DNA of 64,000 nucleotides from Prescottella equi. Lineage in GTDB: Bacteria > Actinomycetota > Actinomycetes > Mycobacteriales > Mycobacteriaceae. Position numbers and translations under genes: made by a program. The first letter of the stretch is position 1, and each line of letters opens with the position of its first letter. The notes beneath the pieces were generated by a model that was not told where the DNA came from, did not search any database, and saw nothing but the letters and a program-made list of their open reading frames with translations. This document shows positions 9,218 through 19,961 of the stretch, in pieces. The DNA lies in the NCBI RefSeq assembly GCF_002094305.1, contig NZ_LWTX01000004.1, forward strand, positions 186,001 to 250,000. Reading direction: 5' to 3'.

Positions 9218-9223
9218 AGCCTA
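9218..9223 (-). promoter_or_regulatory. -10 element of the PAC2-MFS operon, leaderless
   Basis: TAGGCT on the minus strand, ending six bases before the GTG at 9211; back-to-back with the metH promoter. Confidence 0.6.
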
Positions 9224-9249
9224 CGACCAGGGGCCGACGAGCCGCCCAC

Positions 9250-9255
9250 TACTGT
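9250..9255 (+). promoter_or_regulatory. -10 element of metH, leaderless
   Basis: TACTGT ends seven bases before the ATG at 9263. It overlaps the alternative in-frame GTG at 9254, which argues against that start, and leaves no room for a 5' riboswitch. Confidence 0.6.
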
Positions 9256-9262
9256 GGACGGC

Positions 9263-12200
9263 ATGTCTGCACCATTCCACTCTGCCCTGCTCGATGCGCT
9301 GAAGCAGCGCGTTGTCATCGGCGACGGCGCCATGGGCACGATGTTGCAGGCCGCGGATCTGACTCTCGACGACTTCCTCGGGCTCGAAGGCTGCAACGAG
9401 ATTCTCAACGAGACCCGTCCCGACGTGCTGCGCGACATCCACCGCGCGTACTTCGAGGCCGGCGCCGACGCGGTCGAAACCAACACTTTCGGTTGCAACC
9501 TCCCGAACCTCGCCGACTACGACATCGCGCACCGCATCCGGGACCTGTCCGAGCGCGGTACCCGGATCGCCCGCGAGGTCGCGGACGAGATGGGTCCAGG
9601 CCGCGACGGCATGGGCCGGTTCGTGCTCGGCTCGATGGGTCCGGGCACCAAGCTGCCCACCCTCGGCCACGCCCCGTTCGCGGTCCTGCGTGACGCCTAC
9701 ACCGAGTCTGCGCTCGGCATGATCGAGGGGGGCGCCGACGCGATCCTCGTCGAGACCTGCCAGGACCTGCTCCAGGTGAAGGCCGCGATCATCGGCAGCC
9801 AGCACGCGATGGAGAAGCTGGGGCGCCGCCTGCCGATCATCACCCACGTCACGGTCGAGACGACCGGCACGATGCTGCTCGGCAGCGAGATCGGCGCCGC
9901 GCTCACGGCGCTCGAGCCGCTCGGCATCGACATGATCGGCCTCAACTGCGCCACCGGCCCGGACGAGATGAGCGAGCACCTGCGGCACCTGTCGCGGCAC
10001 TCGAAGCTGCCGGTGTCCGTGATGCCGAACGCCGGTCTGCCGCAGCTGGGTCCGAACGGGGCCGAGTACCCGCTGTCGGCCGAGGAACTCGCGGTCGCGC
10101 TGTCGGGCTTCGTGAGCGAGTTCGGTCTGTCGTTCGTCGGTGGCTGCTGCGGCACCACCCCCGAGCACATCCGTCAGGTCGCCGACGCCGTCCGCCGGGT
10201 CGAGCAGGCGAAGCGCACGCCGGAGCCCGAGGACGGGACGTCGTCGCTGTACCAGGCGGTGCCGTTCGATCAGGACGCCTCGATCCTGATGATCGGTGAG
10301 CGGACGAACTCCAACGGCTCCAAGGCGTTCCGCGAGGCCATGATCGCCGAGGACTACCAGAAGTGCATCGACATCGCGAAGGACCAGACCCGCGACGGCG
10401 CGCACATGCTCGACCTCAACGTCGACTACGTCGGTCGTGACGGCGCCGCCGACATGGCTGCGCTCGCAAGCCGATTCGCGACCGCGTCGACGCTGCCGAT
10501 CATGCTCGACTCCACCGAGCCCGAGGTGCTCCGCGCAGGGCTCGAGCATCTCGGCGGCCGCTGCGCCGTCAACTCGGTGAACTACGAGGACGGCGACGGC
10601 CCGAACTCGCGCTACCAGCGAATCATGAAGCTGGTCAAGGAGCATGGCGCAGCGGTCGTGGCGCTCACGATCGACGAGGAGGGCCAGGCCCGCACCGCCG
10701 AGCACAAGGTCCGGATCGCCGAGCGGTTGATCCAGGACATCACCACCACGTGGGGCCTGTCGCAGTCGGACATCATCATCGACGCGTTGACGTTCCCGAT
10801 CTCGACGGGTCAGGAGGAGGTCCGCCGCGACGGCATCGAGACCATCGAGGCGATCCGCGAGATCAAACGCCGCTACCCGGACGTGCACTTCACGCTCGGT
10901 ATCTCGAACATCTCGTTCGGTCTCAATCCCGCAGCGCGCCAGGTGCTGAACTCGGTGTTCCTGCACGAGTGCACGGAAGCCGGCCTCGACACGGCGATCG
11001 TGCACGCGTCGAAGATCCTGCCGATGGCGCGCATCCCCGACGAGCAGCGCGAGACCGCGCTCGACCTGGTCTACGACCGTCGCCGCGAGGGGTACGACCC
11101 GCTGCAGAAGCTCATGGAGTTGTTCGAGGGCGTCTCGGCGGCCTCCGCGCGCGAGTCACGGGCCGAGGAGTTGGCGGCGCTGCCGCTGTTCGAGCGGCTC
11201 GAGCGGCGCATCGTCGACGGCGAGCGGAACGGGCTCGAGGCCGACCTCGATGCCGCGATGGTCGAGCGTCCGCCGCTCGAGATCATCAACGAGACCCTGC
11301 TCTCGGGCATGAAGACCGTCGGCGAGCTCTTCGGCTCCGGCCAGATGCAGTTGCCGTTCGTGTTGCAGTCGGCCGAGGTCATGAAGGCCGCGGTCGCGTA
11401 CCTCGAGCCGCACATGGAGTCGACCGGCGACGAGGGCAAGGGCCGGATCGTGCTCGCCACCGTCAAGGGCGACGTGCACGACATCGGTAAGAACCTCGTC
11501 GACATCATCCTCTCCAACAACGGGTACGAGGTCGTCAACATCGGCATCAAGCAGCCGATCGCGACCATCCTCGACGTCGCTCTCGACAAGAAGGCCGACG
11601 TCATAGGCATGTCGGGTCTGCTCGTGAAGTCGACGGTCGTGATGAAGGAGAACCTCGAGGAACTCAACGCGAAGGGTGTCGCGGAGCAGTTCCCGGTCCT
11701 GCTCGGCGGTGCGGCGCTCACCCGCTCGTACGTCGAGAACGATCTGTCCGACGTCTACCAGGGCGAGGTTTCCTACGCGCGGGACGCGTTCGAGGGCCTG
11801 CATCTGATGGACACGATCATGGCCGTCAAGCGCGGCGAGGGGCCGGCACCGGACAGCCCGGAGGCGATCGCGGCCGCAGAGAAGGCGGCCGAGCGCAAGG
11901 CCAGGCATGAGCGCTCCAAGCGGATCGCGGAGAAGCGCAAGGCCGAGTCTGCGCCCGTCGAGGTTCCGGAGCGGTCCGACGTCGCCGTCGACATCGTCGT
12001 GCCGAGTCCGCCGTTCTGGGGTACCCGCATCGTGAAGGGCATCGCACTGGCCGAGTATTCGGGTCTGCTCGACGAGCGTGCGTTGTTCCTGGGGCAGTGG
12101 GGTCTGCGCGGTCAGCGGGCCGGCGACGGCCCGACGTACGAGGAACTGGTCGAGACCGAGGGGCGTCCGCGCCTGCGGTACTGGCTGGACCGGCTGAGCA

Positions 12201-12832
12201 CGGAGGGTGTGCTCCAGCATGCCGCCGTCGTCTACGGATACTTCCCGGCCGTCTCCGAGGGCGACGACGTGATCGTCCTCGAGTCACCGGACCCCGATGC
12301 GCCCGAGCGGTTCCGGTTCACGTTCCCGCGTCAGCAGCGCGATCGGTTCCTGTGCATCGCGGACTTCGTGCGCTCCCGTGACGACGCCCGCAAGGACGGG
12401 CAGGTCGACGTGCTGCCCATGAACCTCGTGACGATGGGCCAGCCCATCGCGGACTTCGCGAACGAGTTGTTCGCCGCGAATTCCTACCGCGACTACCTCG
12501 AGGTGCACGGCATCGGCGTCCAGCTCACCGAGGCGCTGGCCGAGTACTGGCACCGCCGGGTCCGCGAGGAACTGGTGCTGCCCGGCGGTCACAACCTCGC
12601 CGAGCAGGACCCCTCGGATGTCGAGGACTTCTTCAAGCTCGAATATCGGGGCGCGCGTTACTCCTTCGGCTACGGCGCCTGCCCGGACCTCGAGGATCGG
12701 CGCAAGCTCGTCGCGCTGCTCGAGCCGGAGCGGATCGGCGTCGAGCTGTCGGAGGAGGTCCAGCTGCATCCCGAGCAGTCGACCGACGCATTCGTCCTGC
12801 ATCACCCGGAGGCCAAGTACTTCAATGTTTGA
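9263..12832 (+). CDS. metH: Cobalamin-dependent methionine synthase
   Basis: Transfers the methyl group of 5-methyltetrahydrofolate to homocysteine through bound cobalamin, giving methionine. All modules are present in 1189 residues. The homocysteine domain has zinc ligands C229 (GLNCATG) and C295-C296 (GGCCGTTPEH). The pterin domain begins IGERTNSNGSKAF near residue 350. The cobalamin domain has the axial histidine H739 in DVHDIGKN. The C-terminal part (about 900-1189) is the AdoMet reactivation domain. The ATG at 9263 is preferred because the upstream GTG lies within the -10. It shares the window with cobalamin synthesis genes, whose product it needs. The stop overlaps the next gene. Confidence 0.95.
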   Translation: MSAPFHSALLDALKQRVVIGDGAMGTMLQAADLTLDDFLGLEGCNEILNETRPDVLRDIHRAYFEAGADAVETNTFGCNLPNLADYDIAHRIRDLSERGTRIAREVADEMGPGRDGMGRFVLGSMGPGTKLPTLGHAPFAVLRDAYTESALGMIEGGADAILVETCQDLLQVKAAIIGSQHAMEKLGRRLPIITHVTVETTGTMLLGSEIGAALTALEPLGIDMIGLNCATGPDEMSEHLRHLSRHSKLPVSVMPNAGLPQLGPNGAEYPLSAEELAVALSGFVSEFGLSFVGGCCGTTPEHIRQVADAVRRVEQAKRTPEPEDGTSSLYQAVPFDQDASILMIGERTNSNGSKAFREAMIAEDYQKCIDIAKDQTRDGAHMLDLNVDYVGRDGAADMAALASRFATASTLPIMLDSTEPEVLRAGLEHLGGRCAVNSVNYEDGDGPNSRYQRIMKLVKEHGAAVVALTIDEEGQARTAEHKVRIAERLIQDITTTWGLSQSDIIIDALTFPISTGQEEVRRDGIETIEAIREIKRRYPDVHFTLGISNISFGLNPAARQVLNSVFLHECTEAGLDTAIVHASKILPMARIPDEQRETALDLVYDRRREGYDPLQKLMELFEGVSAASARESRAEELAALPLFERLERRIVDGERNGLEADLDAAMVERPPLEIINETLLSGMKTVGELFGSGQMQLPFVLQSAEVMKAAVAYLEPHMESTGDEGKGRIVLATVKGDVHDIGKNLVDIILSNNGYEVVNIGIKQPIATILDVALDKKADVIGMSGLLVKSTVVMKENLEELNAKGVAEQFPVLLGGAALTRSYVENDLSDVYQGEVSYARDAFEGLHLMDTIMAVKRGEGPAPDSPEAIAAAEKAAERKARHERSKRIAEKRKAESAPVEVPERSDVAVDIVVPSPPFWGTRIVKGIALAEYSGLLDERALFLGQWGLRGQRAGDGPTYEELVETEGRPRLRYWLDRLSTEGVLQHAAVVYGYFPAVSEGDDVIVLESPDPDAPERFRFTFPRQQRDRFLCIADFVRSRDDARKDGQVDVLPMNLVTMGQPIADFANELFAANSYRDYLEVHGIGVQLTEALAEYWHRRVREELVLPGGHNLAEQDPSDVEDFFKLEYRGARYSFGYGACPDLEDRRKLVALLEPERIGVELSEEVQLHPEQSTDAFVLHHPEAKYFNV

Positions 12833-13520
12833 TCGAACGTCGGCGGAGGCCGGCACGCTGCGGGCCGTCCTGTGGGACATGGACGGCACGCTGCTCGAGT
12901 CGGAGAACCTGTGGGACATCGGGGTCCGCGAGCTGTCGCTGCACCTCGGGGGCCCGATGTCGGAGGAGACCCGCCAGGCGACCATCGGGGCATCCAGCTA
13001 CAACGCGCTGATCATGGTGTTCGCGGCGCTCGACCTCGATCCGCATCCGGACGCGCTGGCCGACGCGAAGAGTTGGCTGTACACGAGGATGGGGAAGCTG
13101 TTCGAGGCCGGACTGCCGTGGCGGCCGGGCGCACAGCAGGCGTTGCGCACCGTTCGCACGGCGGGACTCGGATCGGCGCTCGTGACCAACACCGACCGGG
13201 AACTGTGCGAGTTCGCGCTCGACACACTCGGGCGCGAGCATTTCGACCACTCGGTGTGCGGCGACGAGGTGCCGGAGGGTAAGCCGGATCCCGCGCCGTA
13301 CCTGCGGGCGGCCGAACTGCTCGGTGTCGAGCCCGCCGAGTGCCTCGCGGTGGAGGATTCGCCCACCGGCGCCGCCGCGGCGGAGGCGGCGGGCTGCACG
13401 GTACTGGTGGTTCCGTCCATCACGACGGTCCCCGAGTCGCCGCGTCGGATCTTCCGCACGACGCTCGAGGGTCTCACGGTGCCGGATCTGTTCGCGCTGC
13501 ATCGGCAGGAGGCCGCCTGA
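12825..13520 (+). CDS. HAD family phosphatase (beta-phosphoglucomutase-like)
   Basis: A 231-residue haloacid dehalogenase-type hydrolase. Motif I is [10 protein letters not shown] near residue 18 with the nucleophilic aspartate, motif II is the threonine in LVTNTDRE, motif III the lysine in EGKPDPAPY, and motif IV the acidic [10 protein letters not shown]. The helical cap between motifs I and II indicates subfamily IA, whose members act on sugar phosphates or other small phosphoesters. The ATG at 12825 lies inside the last metH codons (ATG within AATGTTTGA), so translation is coupled. Substrate unknown. Confidence 0.85.
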   Translation: MFDRTSAEAGTLRAVLWDMDGTLLESENLWDIGVRELSLHLGGPMSEETRQATIGASSYNALIMVFAALDLDPHPDALADAKSWLYTRMGKLFEAGLPWRPGAQQALRTVRTAGLGSALVTNTDRELCEFALDTLGREHFDHSVCGDEVPEGKPDPAPYLRAAELLGVEPAECLAVEDSPTGAAAAEAAGCTVLVVPSITTVPESPRRIFRTTLEGLTVPDLFALHRQEAA

Positions 13521-13521
13521 C

Positions 13522-14373
13522 ATGGCGACCCCGAAGATCGTTCTGTTCTACCGGTTCACGCCACTCGCCGACCCCGAGGCGATCCGGCTGTGGCAGCAGA
13601 CCCTCGCCGCGTCGAACAACCTGACCGGCCGGATCCTCATCTCCGAGCACGGCATCAACGCGACTGTCGGCGGCGACATCGCCGACGTCAAGCGGTACGT
13701 GCGGGGAACGCGCTCGTACGCACCGTTCAAGGACGCCGACATCAAGTGGTCCGACGGCACCGGCGACGACTTCCCTCGGCTGTCGGTGAAGGTCCGCCCC
13801 GAGATCGTCACCTTCGGTGCCCCCGACGAGCTGAAGGTCGACGCGGACGGGGTGGTCGGCGGCGGGGTCCACCTGTCGCCCGACGAACTCCACGAGCTCG
13901 TCGAACAGCGTGGCGACGACGTCGTGTTCTTCGACGGGCGCAACAAGTTCGAGGCCGAGATCGGGCGATTCCGCAACGCCGTGGTCCCGGACGTCGCGAC
14001 CACGCGAGACTTCCTGTCCGAGCTCGACAGCGGTCGCTACGACCACCTCAAGACCAAGCCGGTCGTCACCTACTGCACCGGGGGTGTCCGGTGCGAGGTG
14101 TTGTCCGCGCTGATGCGCAATCGCGGGTTCGAGGAGGTCTACCAGATCGACGGGGGCATCGTCCGGTACGGCGAGGCCTACGGCGACGAGGGCTTGTGGG
14201 ACGGTTCGCTGTACGTGTTCGACAAGCGGATGAACCTGCAGTTCTCCGGCAACGCCGTCACCCTCGGCACCTGCACCCTGTGTCAGGAGCCGACGTCGCG
14301 GTACCGCAACTACCCGGACACGGGCGGCCGCGAGCTCGTGCTCGTGTGCGAGTCCTGCGTGCCCGACGCCTGA
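13522..14373 (+). CDS. trhO: tRNA uridine(34) 5-hydroxylase TrhO (rhodanese family, YceA/UPF0176)
   Basis: A 283-residue rhodanese-fold protein of the TrhO group, which installs prephenate-independent, oxygen-dependent ho5U at tRNA position 34. The N-terminal acylphosphatase-like domain starts [14 protein letters not shown]. The rhodanese domain has [17 protein letters not shown] and the active cysteine in [16 protein letters not shown] near residue 190. A C-terminal Cys cluster (CTLC and CESC) probably binds zinc, as is usual for the family. It begins one base after the HAD stop, in the metH operon orientation. Confidence 0.88.
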   Translation: MATPKIVLFYRFTPLADPEAIRLWQQTLAASNNLTGRILISEHGINATVGGDIADVKRYVRGTRSYAPFKDADIKWSDGTGDDFPRLSVKVRPEIVTFGAPDELKVDADGVVGGGVHLSPDELHELVEQRGDDVVFFDGRNKFEAEIGRFRNAVVPDVATTRDFLSELDSGRYDHLKTKPVVTYCTGGVRCEVLSALMRNRGFEEVYQIDGGIVRYGEAYGDEGLWDGSLYVFDKRMNLQFSGNAVTLGTCTLCQEPTSRYRNYPDTGGRELVLVCESCVPDA

Positions 14374-14382
14374 CCGACGGCG

Positions 14383-15270
14383 ATGGCACGCGCCCCACTG
14401 CCGGTGCGGGACGGTCTCGGTCCGGACCGGATCCGCATGCCCGCGGCTGCGGTCGCGCGGACGATCGTCGAGTTCCTGACCACGCATCATCCCGATGAGG
14501 ACTGGGCGGGACGGATCGCGGCCCGCGAGGTGGTCGACGAACACGGGCGGGTCGTCGACCACGGGACCGGCTACCAGCCCACCCGGTTCGTGTACTTCTA
14601 CCGGGAGCCGGCACCGGAGGTGCCGGTGCCGTTCGACATCGACGTCCTGCATCACGTAGGCGGCCTGGTCGTCGTCGACAAGCCGCATTTCCTGTCGACG
14701 ATTCCGCGCGGCGCACACATCCGGGAGACGGTCGTCGTGCGTCTGCGGCGCGACCTGGGCCTACCGGACCTGGTCCCGGTGCACCGCCTGGACCGGATGA
14801 CGGCGGGGGTGCTGCTGTGCACTGCCGATCCCCGCCTGCGCCGCCCGTACCAGGAGATGTTCGAGCGCCGACGCGTGCGCAAGGTGTACGAGGCGATCGC
14901 GCCGTACCCCGGCGACATCGATTTCCCACGCACCGTGCGCAGCCGGATCGTGAAGGTGCACGGCGAACTCACCGCGTACGAGGAAGCGGGAGAACCGAAT
15001 TCGGAGACGCTGATCGAGCTGGTCGAGCGCCGCGGCGACCTCGCGCGGTACCGGCTGCACCCGAGGACCGGCCGCACCCACCAGTTGAGGCTGCACCTGA
15101 ACGCGATCGGCGCGCCGATCGTGGGCGACAACTTCTATCCGCAGTTCCGACGCCGCGATCGCGACGACTTCACCGACCCGCTGCGGCTTCTCGCGCGGAG
15201 CCTCGAATTCGACGATCCGGTCACCGGCGAGAGCAGGCGGTTCGAGAGCCGGCGGGTCCTGGAGTACTGA
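14383..15270 (+). CDS. RluA-family pseudouridine synthase
   Basis: A 295-residue enzyme that isomerises uridine to pseudouridine in rRNA or tRNA. The catalytic motif HRLDRMTAGV near residue 128 contains the essential aspartate, and the RTGRTHQLRLHL motif near 225 is the second family signature. No S4 domain is recognisable; the first 80 residues are instead a PEXXYF-like segment (FVYFYREP), as in RluA-type proteins of actinobacteria. It starts nine bases after the trhO stop, probably in the same operon and consistent with a shared RNA-modification role. Target site cannot be predicted. Confidence 0.85.
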   Translation: MARAPLPVRDGLGPDRIRMPAAAVARTIVEFLTTHHPDEDWAGRIAAREVVDEHGRVVDHGTGYQPTRFVYFYREPAPEVPVPFDIDVLHHVGGLVVVDKPHFLSTIPRGAHIRETVVVRLRRDLGLPDLVPVHRLDRMTAGVLLCTADPRLRRPYQEMFERRRVRKVYEAIAPYPGDIDFPRTVRSRIVKVHGELTAYEEAGEPNSETLIELVERRGDLARYRLHPRTGRTHQLRLHLNAIGAPIVGDNFYPQFRRRDRDDFTDPLRLLARSLEFDDPVTGESRRFESRRVLEY

Positions 15271-15309
15271 GTGCGGGCGGCTCGTCGCCTCGTGAGACAA
15301 TCGATACCC

Positions 15310-15573
15310 GTGAAGACCTTCGAATCCCTGTTCGCCGAGCTGACCGAGCGCGCCGCCTCCCGCCCCGAGGGATCCGGCACCGTTGCCGCGCTGGACGCAG
15401 GTGTCCATGCGCAGGGCAAGAAGGTGCTCGAGGAGGCCGGCGAGGTCTGGATCGCCGCCGAACACGAGACCGACGAGGCACTCGCCGAGGAAATCTCTCA
15501 GCTGCTCTACTGGGTCCAGGTTCTGATGGTGGGTAAGGGACTCAAGCTCGAAGACGTGTACCGACATCTGTGA
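15310..15573 (+). CDS. hisE: Phosphoribosyl-ATP pyrophosphatase
   Basis: Second step of histidine synthesis: hydrolyses phosphoribosyl-ATP to phosphoribosyl-AMP. At 87 residues it is the usual length for the stand-alone actinobacterial enzyme. The MazG-like metal site is seen in [17 protein letters not shown] and in [14 protein letters not shown]. The GTG at 15310 is the family start. GACAAT at 15296-15301 may be its -10, eight bases upstream. hisG follows after 64 bases. Confidence 0.93.
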   Translation: MKTFESLFAELTERAASRPEGSGTVAALDAGVHAQGKKVLEEAGEVWIAAEHETDEALAEEISQLLYWVQVLMVGKGLKLEDVYRHL

Positions 15574-15637
15574 TCGCCGCACCGAGCCACTGACACCCCT
15601 GGGTTCCTGATACCCATCCCCGGAAGGACCACCCCAC

Positions 15638-16489
15638 ATGCTGCGCGTCGCAGTACCCAACAAGGGATCGCTCTCCGAGTCCGCGAGCCAGATCCTGACC
15701 GAGGCCGGCTACCGTCGCCGTACCGATTCTCGTGACCTGACCGTCCTCGATCCCACCAACAACGTCGAGTTCTTCTTCCTGCGGCCCAAGGACATTGCGA
15801 TCTACGTCGGTTCCGGCGAGCTGGATCTCGGCATCACCGGCCGCGACCTGGCACGCGACTCCGGTGCGCCCGTGGACGAGCGTCTCGCACTCGGTTTCGG
15901 TGGCTCCACGTTCCGGTACGCCGCACCGGCGGGCAAGGACTGGAGCGTCGAGGACCTCGCCGGTCTGCGCATCGCCACGTCGTACCCGAACCTCGTGCGC
16001 ACCGACCTGGCCGCCCGTGGCCTCGAGGCCACCGTCATCCGTCTCGACGGCGCCGTGGAGATCTCGATCCAGCTCGGCGTCGCCGATGCCATCGCCGACG
16101 TCGTCGGCTCCGGGCGGACGCTGCGTCAGCACAACCTCGTCGCCTTCGGCGAGTCGCTGTGCGACTCCGAGGGCGTGCTGATCGAGCGTCAGGGTTCGGA
16201 CCGCACCGACAAGGCTCGCAACCAGCTGATCGCCCGCGTGCAGGGCGTCGTGTTCGCGCAGCAGTACCTGATGCTCGACTACGACTGCCCCAAGACGGCG
16301 CTCGACGAGGCCGTCAAGGTCACGCCGGGGCTCGAGTCGCCGACCCTCTCGCCGCTCGCGGACGAGAACTGGGTTGCGGTGCGGGCCATGGTGCGGCGCA
16401 AGGGACACAACGCAGTCATGGACCGGCTGGCCGATCTCGGGGCAAAGGCTATCCTCGCCTCCGACATCCGGTCCTGCCGCGCCTTCTGA
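15638..16489 (+). CDS. hisG: ATP phosphoribosyltransferase, long form
   Basis: Catalyses the committed first step of histidine synthesis, joining ATP and PRPP, and is feedback-inhibited by histidine. The 283-residue length is the long form with its own C-terminal regulatory ACT-like domain (about 210-283), so no HisZ is needed. [12 protein letters not shown] at the start, [10 protein letters not shown] near 67 and the PRPP-binding segment [16 protein letters not shown] near 145 are diagnostic. It has an upstream GGAAGGA ribosome site. It pairs with hisE and ends at a strong hairpin. Confidence 0.95.
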   Translation: MLRVAVPNKGSLSESASQILTEAGYRRRTDSRDLTVLDPTNNVEFFFLRPKDIAIYVGSGELDLGITGRDLARDSGAPVDERLALGFGGSTFRYAAPAGKDWSVEDLAGLRIATSYPNLVRTDLAARGLEATVIRLDGAVEISIQLGVADAIADVVGSGRTLRQHNLVAFGESLCDSEGVLIERQGSDRTDKARNQLIARVQGVVFAQQYLMLDYDCPKTALDEAVKVTPGLESPTLSPLADENWVAVRAMVRRKGHNAVMDRLADLGAKAILASDIRSCRAF

Positions 16490-16500
16490 CACGGCACTCT

Positions 16501-16556
16501 CGAACACGTCGACGGCGGTGATTCCCCTTGGGGAGTCACCGCCGTCGACGTGTTCG
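16501..16556. terminator. Very strong bidirectional hairpin between hisG and the thioesterase gene
   Basis: Perfect 21-base inverted repeat (16501-16521 with 16536-16556), with an additional inner TCCCC/GGGGA stem in the loop. No T-run follows on either strand, as is common in high-GC actinobacteria. It sits between convergent genes. Confidence 0.85.
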
Positions 16557-16580
16557 AAGCCGGCGGGGCGGGTGAAGCCG

Positions 16581-17386
16581 CTAGCGGGCCCGGAGCTGGA
16601 CCGTCTGGTTGATCCGGCCGACGGCCCCCGTCTCGTCGTAGACGACCCCGGCGCACATGCCGACCCCGTCCGGGCCGTACGACGTCTCGGACGACAGCCC
16701 GATCCACTCGCCGTCCGGCACCCGGAACAGGTGCACCGTCAGATCGGTGTTGAGGAAGGTCCACTCACTCGGATGGATCTTGGCGCCGACGCCGTTGGAG
16801 ACGTCGACCACCGAGAAGAGTCGTTGGATCGGGCTCAGCGACTCACCCTCGACGAGAACGGGATTGGGGCGTGCCCACACCTGGCCGGGACCCTCGCAGC
16901 CGATCTCCTTCAACCAGCGCCAGTCCAGGCTCGTGACGAACCCCGAACCCCAGAACGGCCCGTCCATGGGGAGCTCGTGGCCCTCGGACACCGGACGCAA
17001 CGGGGCGTCGGCCGTGTGCGCCACCGCAGCGGTGTCGACGGTCTCCATCCGCCACCCGGTGCCGCGGGCGACCGCGCGGGCCGTACCGTCGGGCCCGGCA
17101 GCCCACAGCTCGGCGACCACCAACTCGACCCGCCTGCCCGGCCGCTCGACCCACGAGCGCACCTCGATGTCGCTGATCGGCACCGGGCCGAGGATCTCGA
17201 CGACCACACGGGTGAGGCGGGTGTCCGGCCGGGCGTCGCAACGCTCGAGCGCGCGGACCAGCAACGCCGACGGCGGAGCCCCGTGCTGCATTGTGTCGGC
17301 CCAGGTGCTCGCGGTCAGAGGTGTGGACGCGAACCTCTCGACGCCGTCCTCCACGCTCTCGAGCGGTACGTAGTAGGCCAGATCGC

Positions 17387-17390
<4 letters not shown>
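16581..17390 (-). CDS. Acyl-CoA thioesterase-like double-hotdog protein
   Basis: A 269-residue protein of the actinobacterial thioesterase family related to TesB (two hotdog folds, about residues 15-130 and 150-269). Visible hallmarks are WADTMQHGAPPSALLVRALE in the first repeat, GGRVELVVAELW-type strands, and TFLNTDLTVHLFRVPDGEWIGL in the second. It probably hydrolyses acyl-CoA esters; substrate unknown. The start is the TTG at 17390, which overlaps the stop of the upstream nuclease gene (TTGA); the longer frame to 17480 lies wholly inside that gene. Confidence 0.72.
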
Positions 17391-19211
<1,821 letters not shown>

Positions 19212-19227
19212 ACACCCCGGACGACGA

Positions 19228-19265
19228 CGGAGGGCCTGTCACGCGGTTCGCGGACAGGCCCTCCG
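19228..19265. terminator. Bidirectional hairpin between trmI and the LppK-like gene
   Basis: A 13-base perfect stem (19228-19240 with 19253-19265), extended by an inner CGCG/CGCG pairing across a three-base loop. It separates convergent genes; no T-run. Confidence 0.8.
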
Positions 19266-19279
19266 GTGTGCCGGGTGGG

Positions 19280-19765
19280 TCAGGAGCAGGACAGCCGGCC
19301 CATGCCGAGAATCTCGCACGTGCTCGCGTCGGAGATCAGCCACTTGCCGTCCTTCTGGACGAAGGTGACGGGCACGGGAGCGCCGCCGTGCGGGCCGGCG
19401 ATCTGCGTGGTGGCCACGACGGTGTCACCCTCGACCGCAACCTCGCCGACCGTCGCCGTCAGCGGGTAGCCCGCGAGGACCCCGTTCAGCTGGGCGATGA
19501 CGTCCGCACGCTGGTCACCGTTCTCGATCACCGCGGTCTTCTGCTCGACAGGGGCGGCGGGGTCGAAGAACGTGGTGAGTTCCTCCTGCAGTACCTCCGT
19601 GGACGGCGCAGCCACCGTGGATCCCGAGGCTGTCGTGGTCGTGGCCGAGGCGGCTGCCGTGGTGCTGGAGGAGGTCGTGTCCGACGAATCGTCCGAGCTG
19701 CACGCAGTCATTCCGAGGGCGGCGACCAGCACGCCGGCGGCGACGAGGGATTTGCGGATGAACAC
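19280..19765 (-). CDS. Mtb12/LppK-like exported lipoprotein
   Basis: A 161-residue lipoprotein. The first 25 residues form a signal sequence ending in the lipobox LGMTAC, followed by a long Ser/Thr/Ala linker (about 26-60) and a compact domain ([13 protein letters not shown]...[16 protein letters not shown]) resembling the low-molecular-weight antigen Mtb12 fold. Two C-terminal cysteines may pair. The GTG at 19765 has a GAAAGG ribosome site; the frame stays open upstream but without a better start. Its position between trmI and mpa matches mycobacterial lppK (recall). A candidate iron-box overlaps its -10. Function unknown. Confidence 0.75.
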   Translation of the reverse strand: MFIRKSLVAAGVLVAALGMTACSSDDSSDTTSSSTTAAASATTTTASGSTVAAPSTEVLQEELTTFFDPAAPVEQKTAVIENGDQRADVIAQLNGVLAGYPLTATVGEVAVEGDTVVATTQIAGPHGGAPVPVTFVQKDGKWLISDASTCEILGMGRLSCS

Positions 19766-19813
19766 CGTGAGGCCTTTCGGTTCGGGGCACGATCGGGCGC
19801 GACCGGCCTTTAG

Positions 19814-19832
19814 AAAGGTAAGGCTAACATGG
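19814..19832 (-). promoter_or_regulatory. Candidate IdeR/DtxR iron box over the -10 of the LppK-like gene
   Basis: The plus strand reads AAAGGTAAGGCTAACATGG, which by eye matches 13 of 19 positions of the IdeR consensus, with the core AGGT-AGGCTAAC intact. On the minus strand the hexamer TACCTT (19820-19815) fits a -10 about 50 bases before the lipoprotein GTG, so the box would cover the promoter and suggests repression when iron is plentiful. Confidence 0.45.
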
Positions 19833-19961
19833 GTCACCAGGGCTTCCGTGGGCGTCACGGTTCGTCGGCGGCTGTGTCTCGGAACGGTTCGAGGTCGTGT
19901 CACACCCCGCTTTGCTCGCGCTGCCGGTAGCGTTGATGGATCGGACTGGGAGGAGCTGCAC

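Noticed and set aside
9212-9262. Possible cobalamin riboswitch before metH
   Set aside because: Only 51 bases separate the divergent starts and metH appears leaderless, so there is no transcribed leader.
9254-9262. GTG at 9254 as metH start
   Set aside because: It lies inside the TACTGT -10 hexamer; the ATG at 9263 has the correct spacing.
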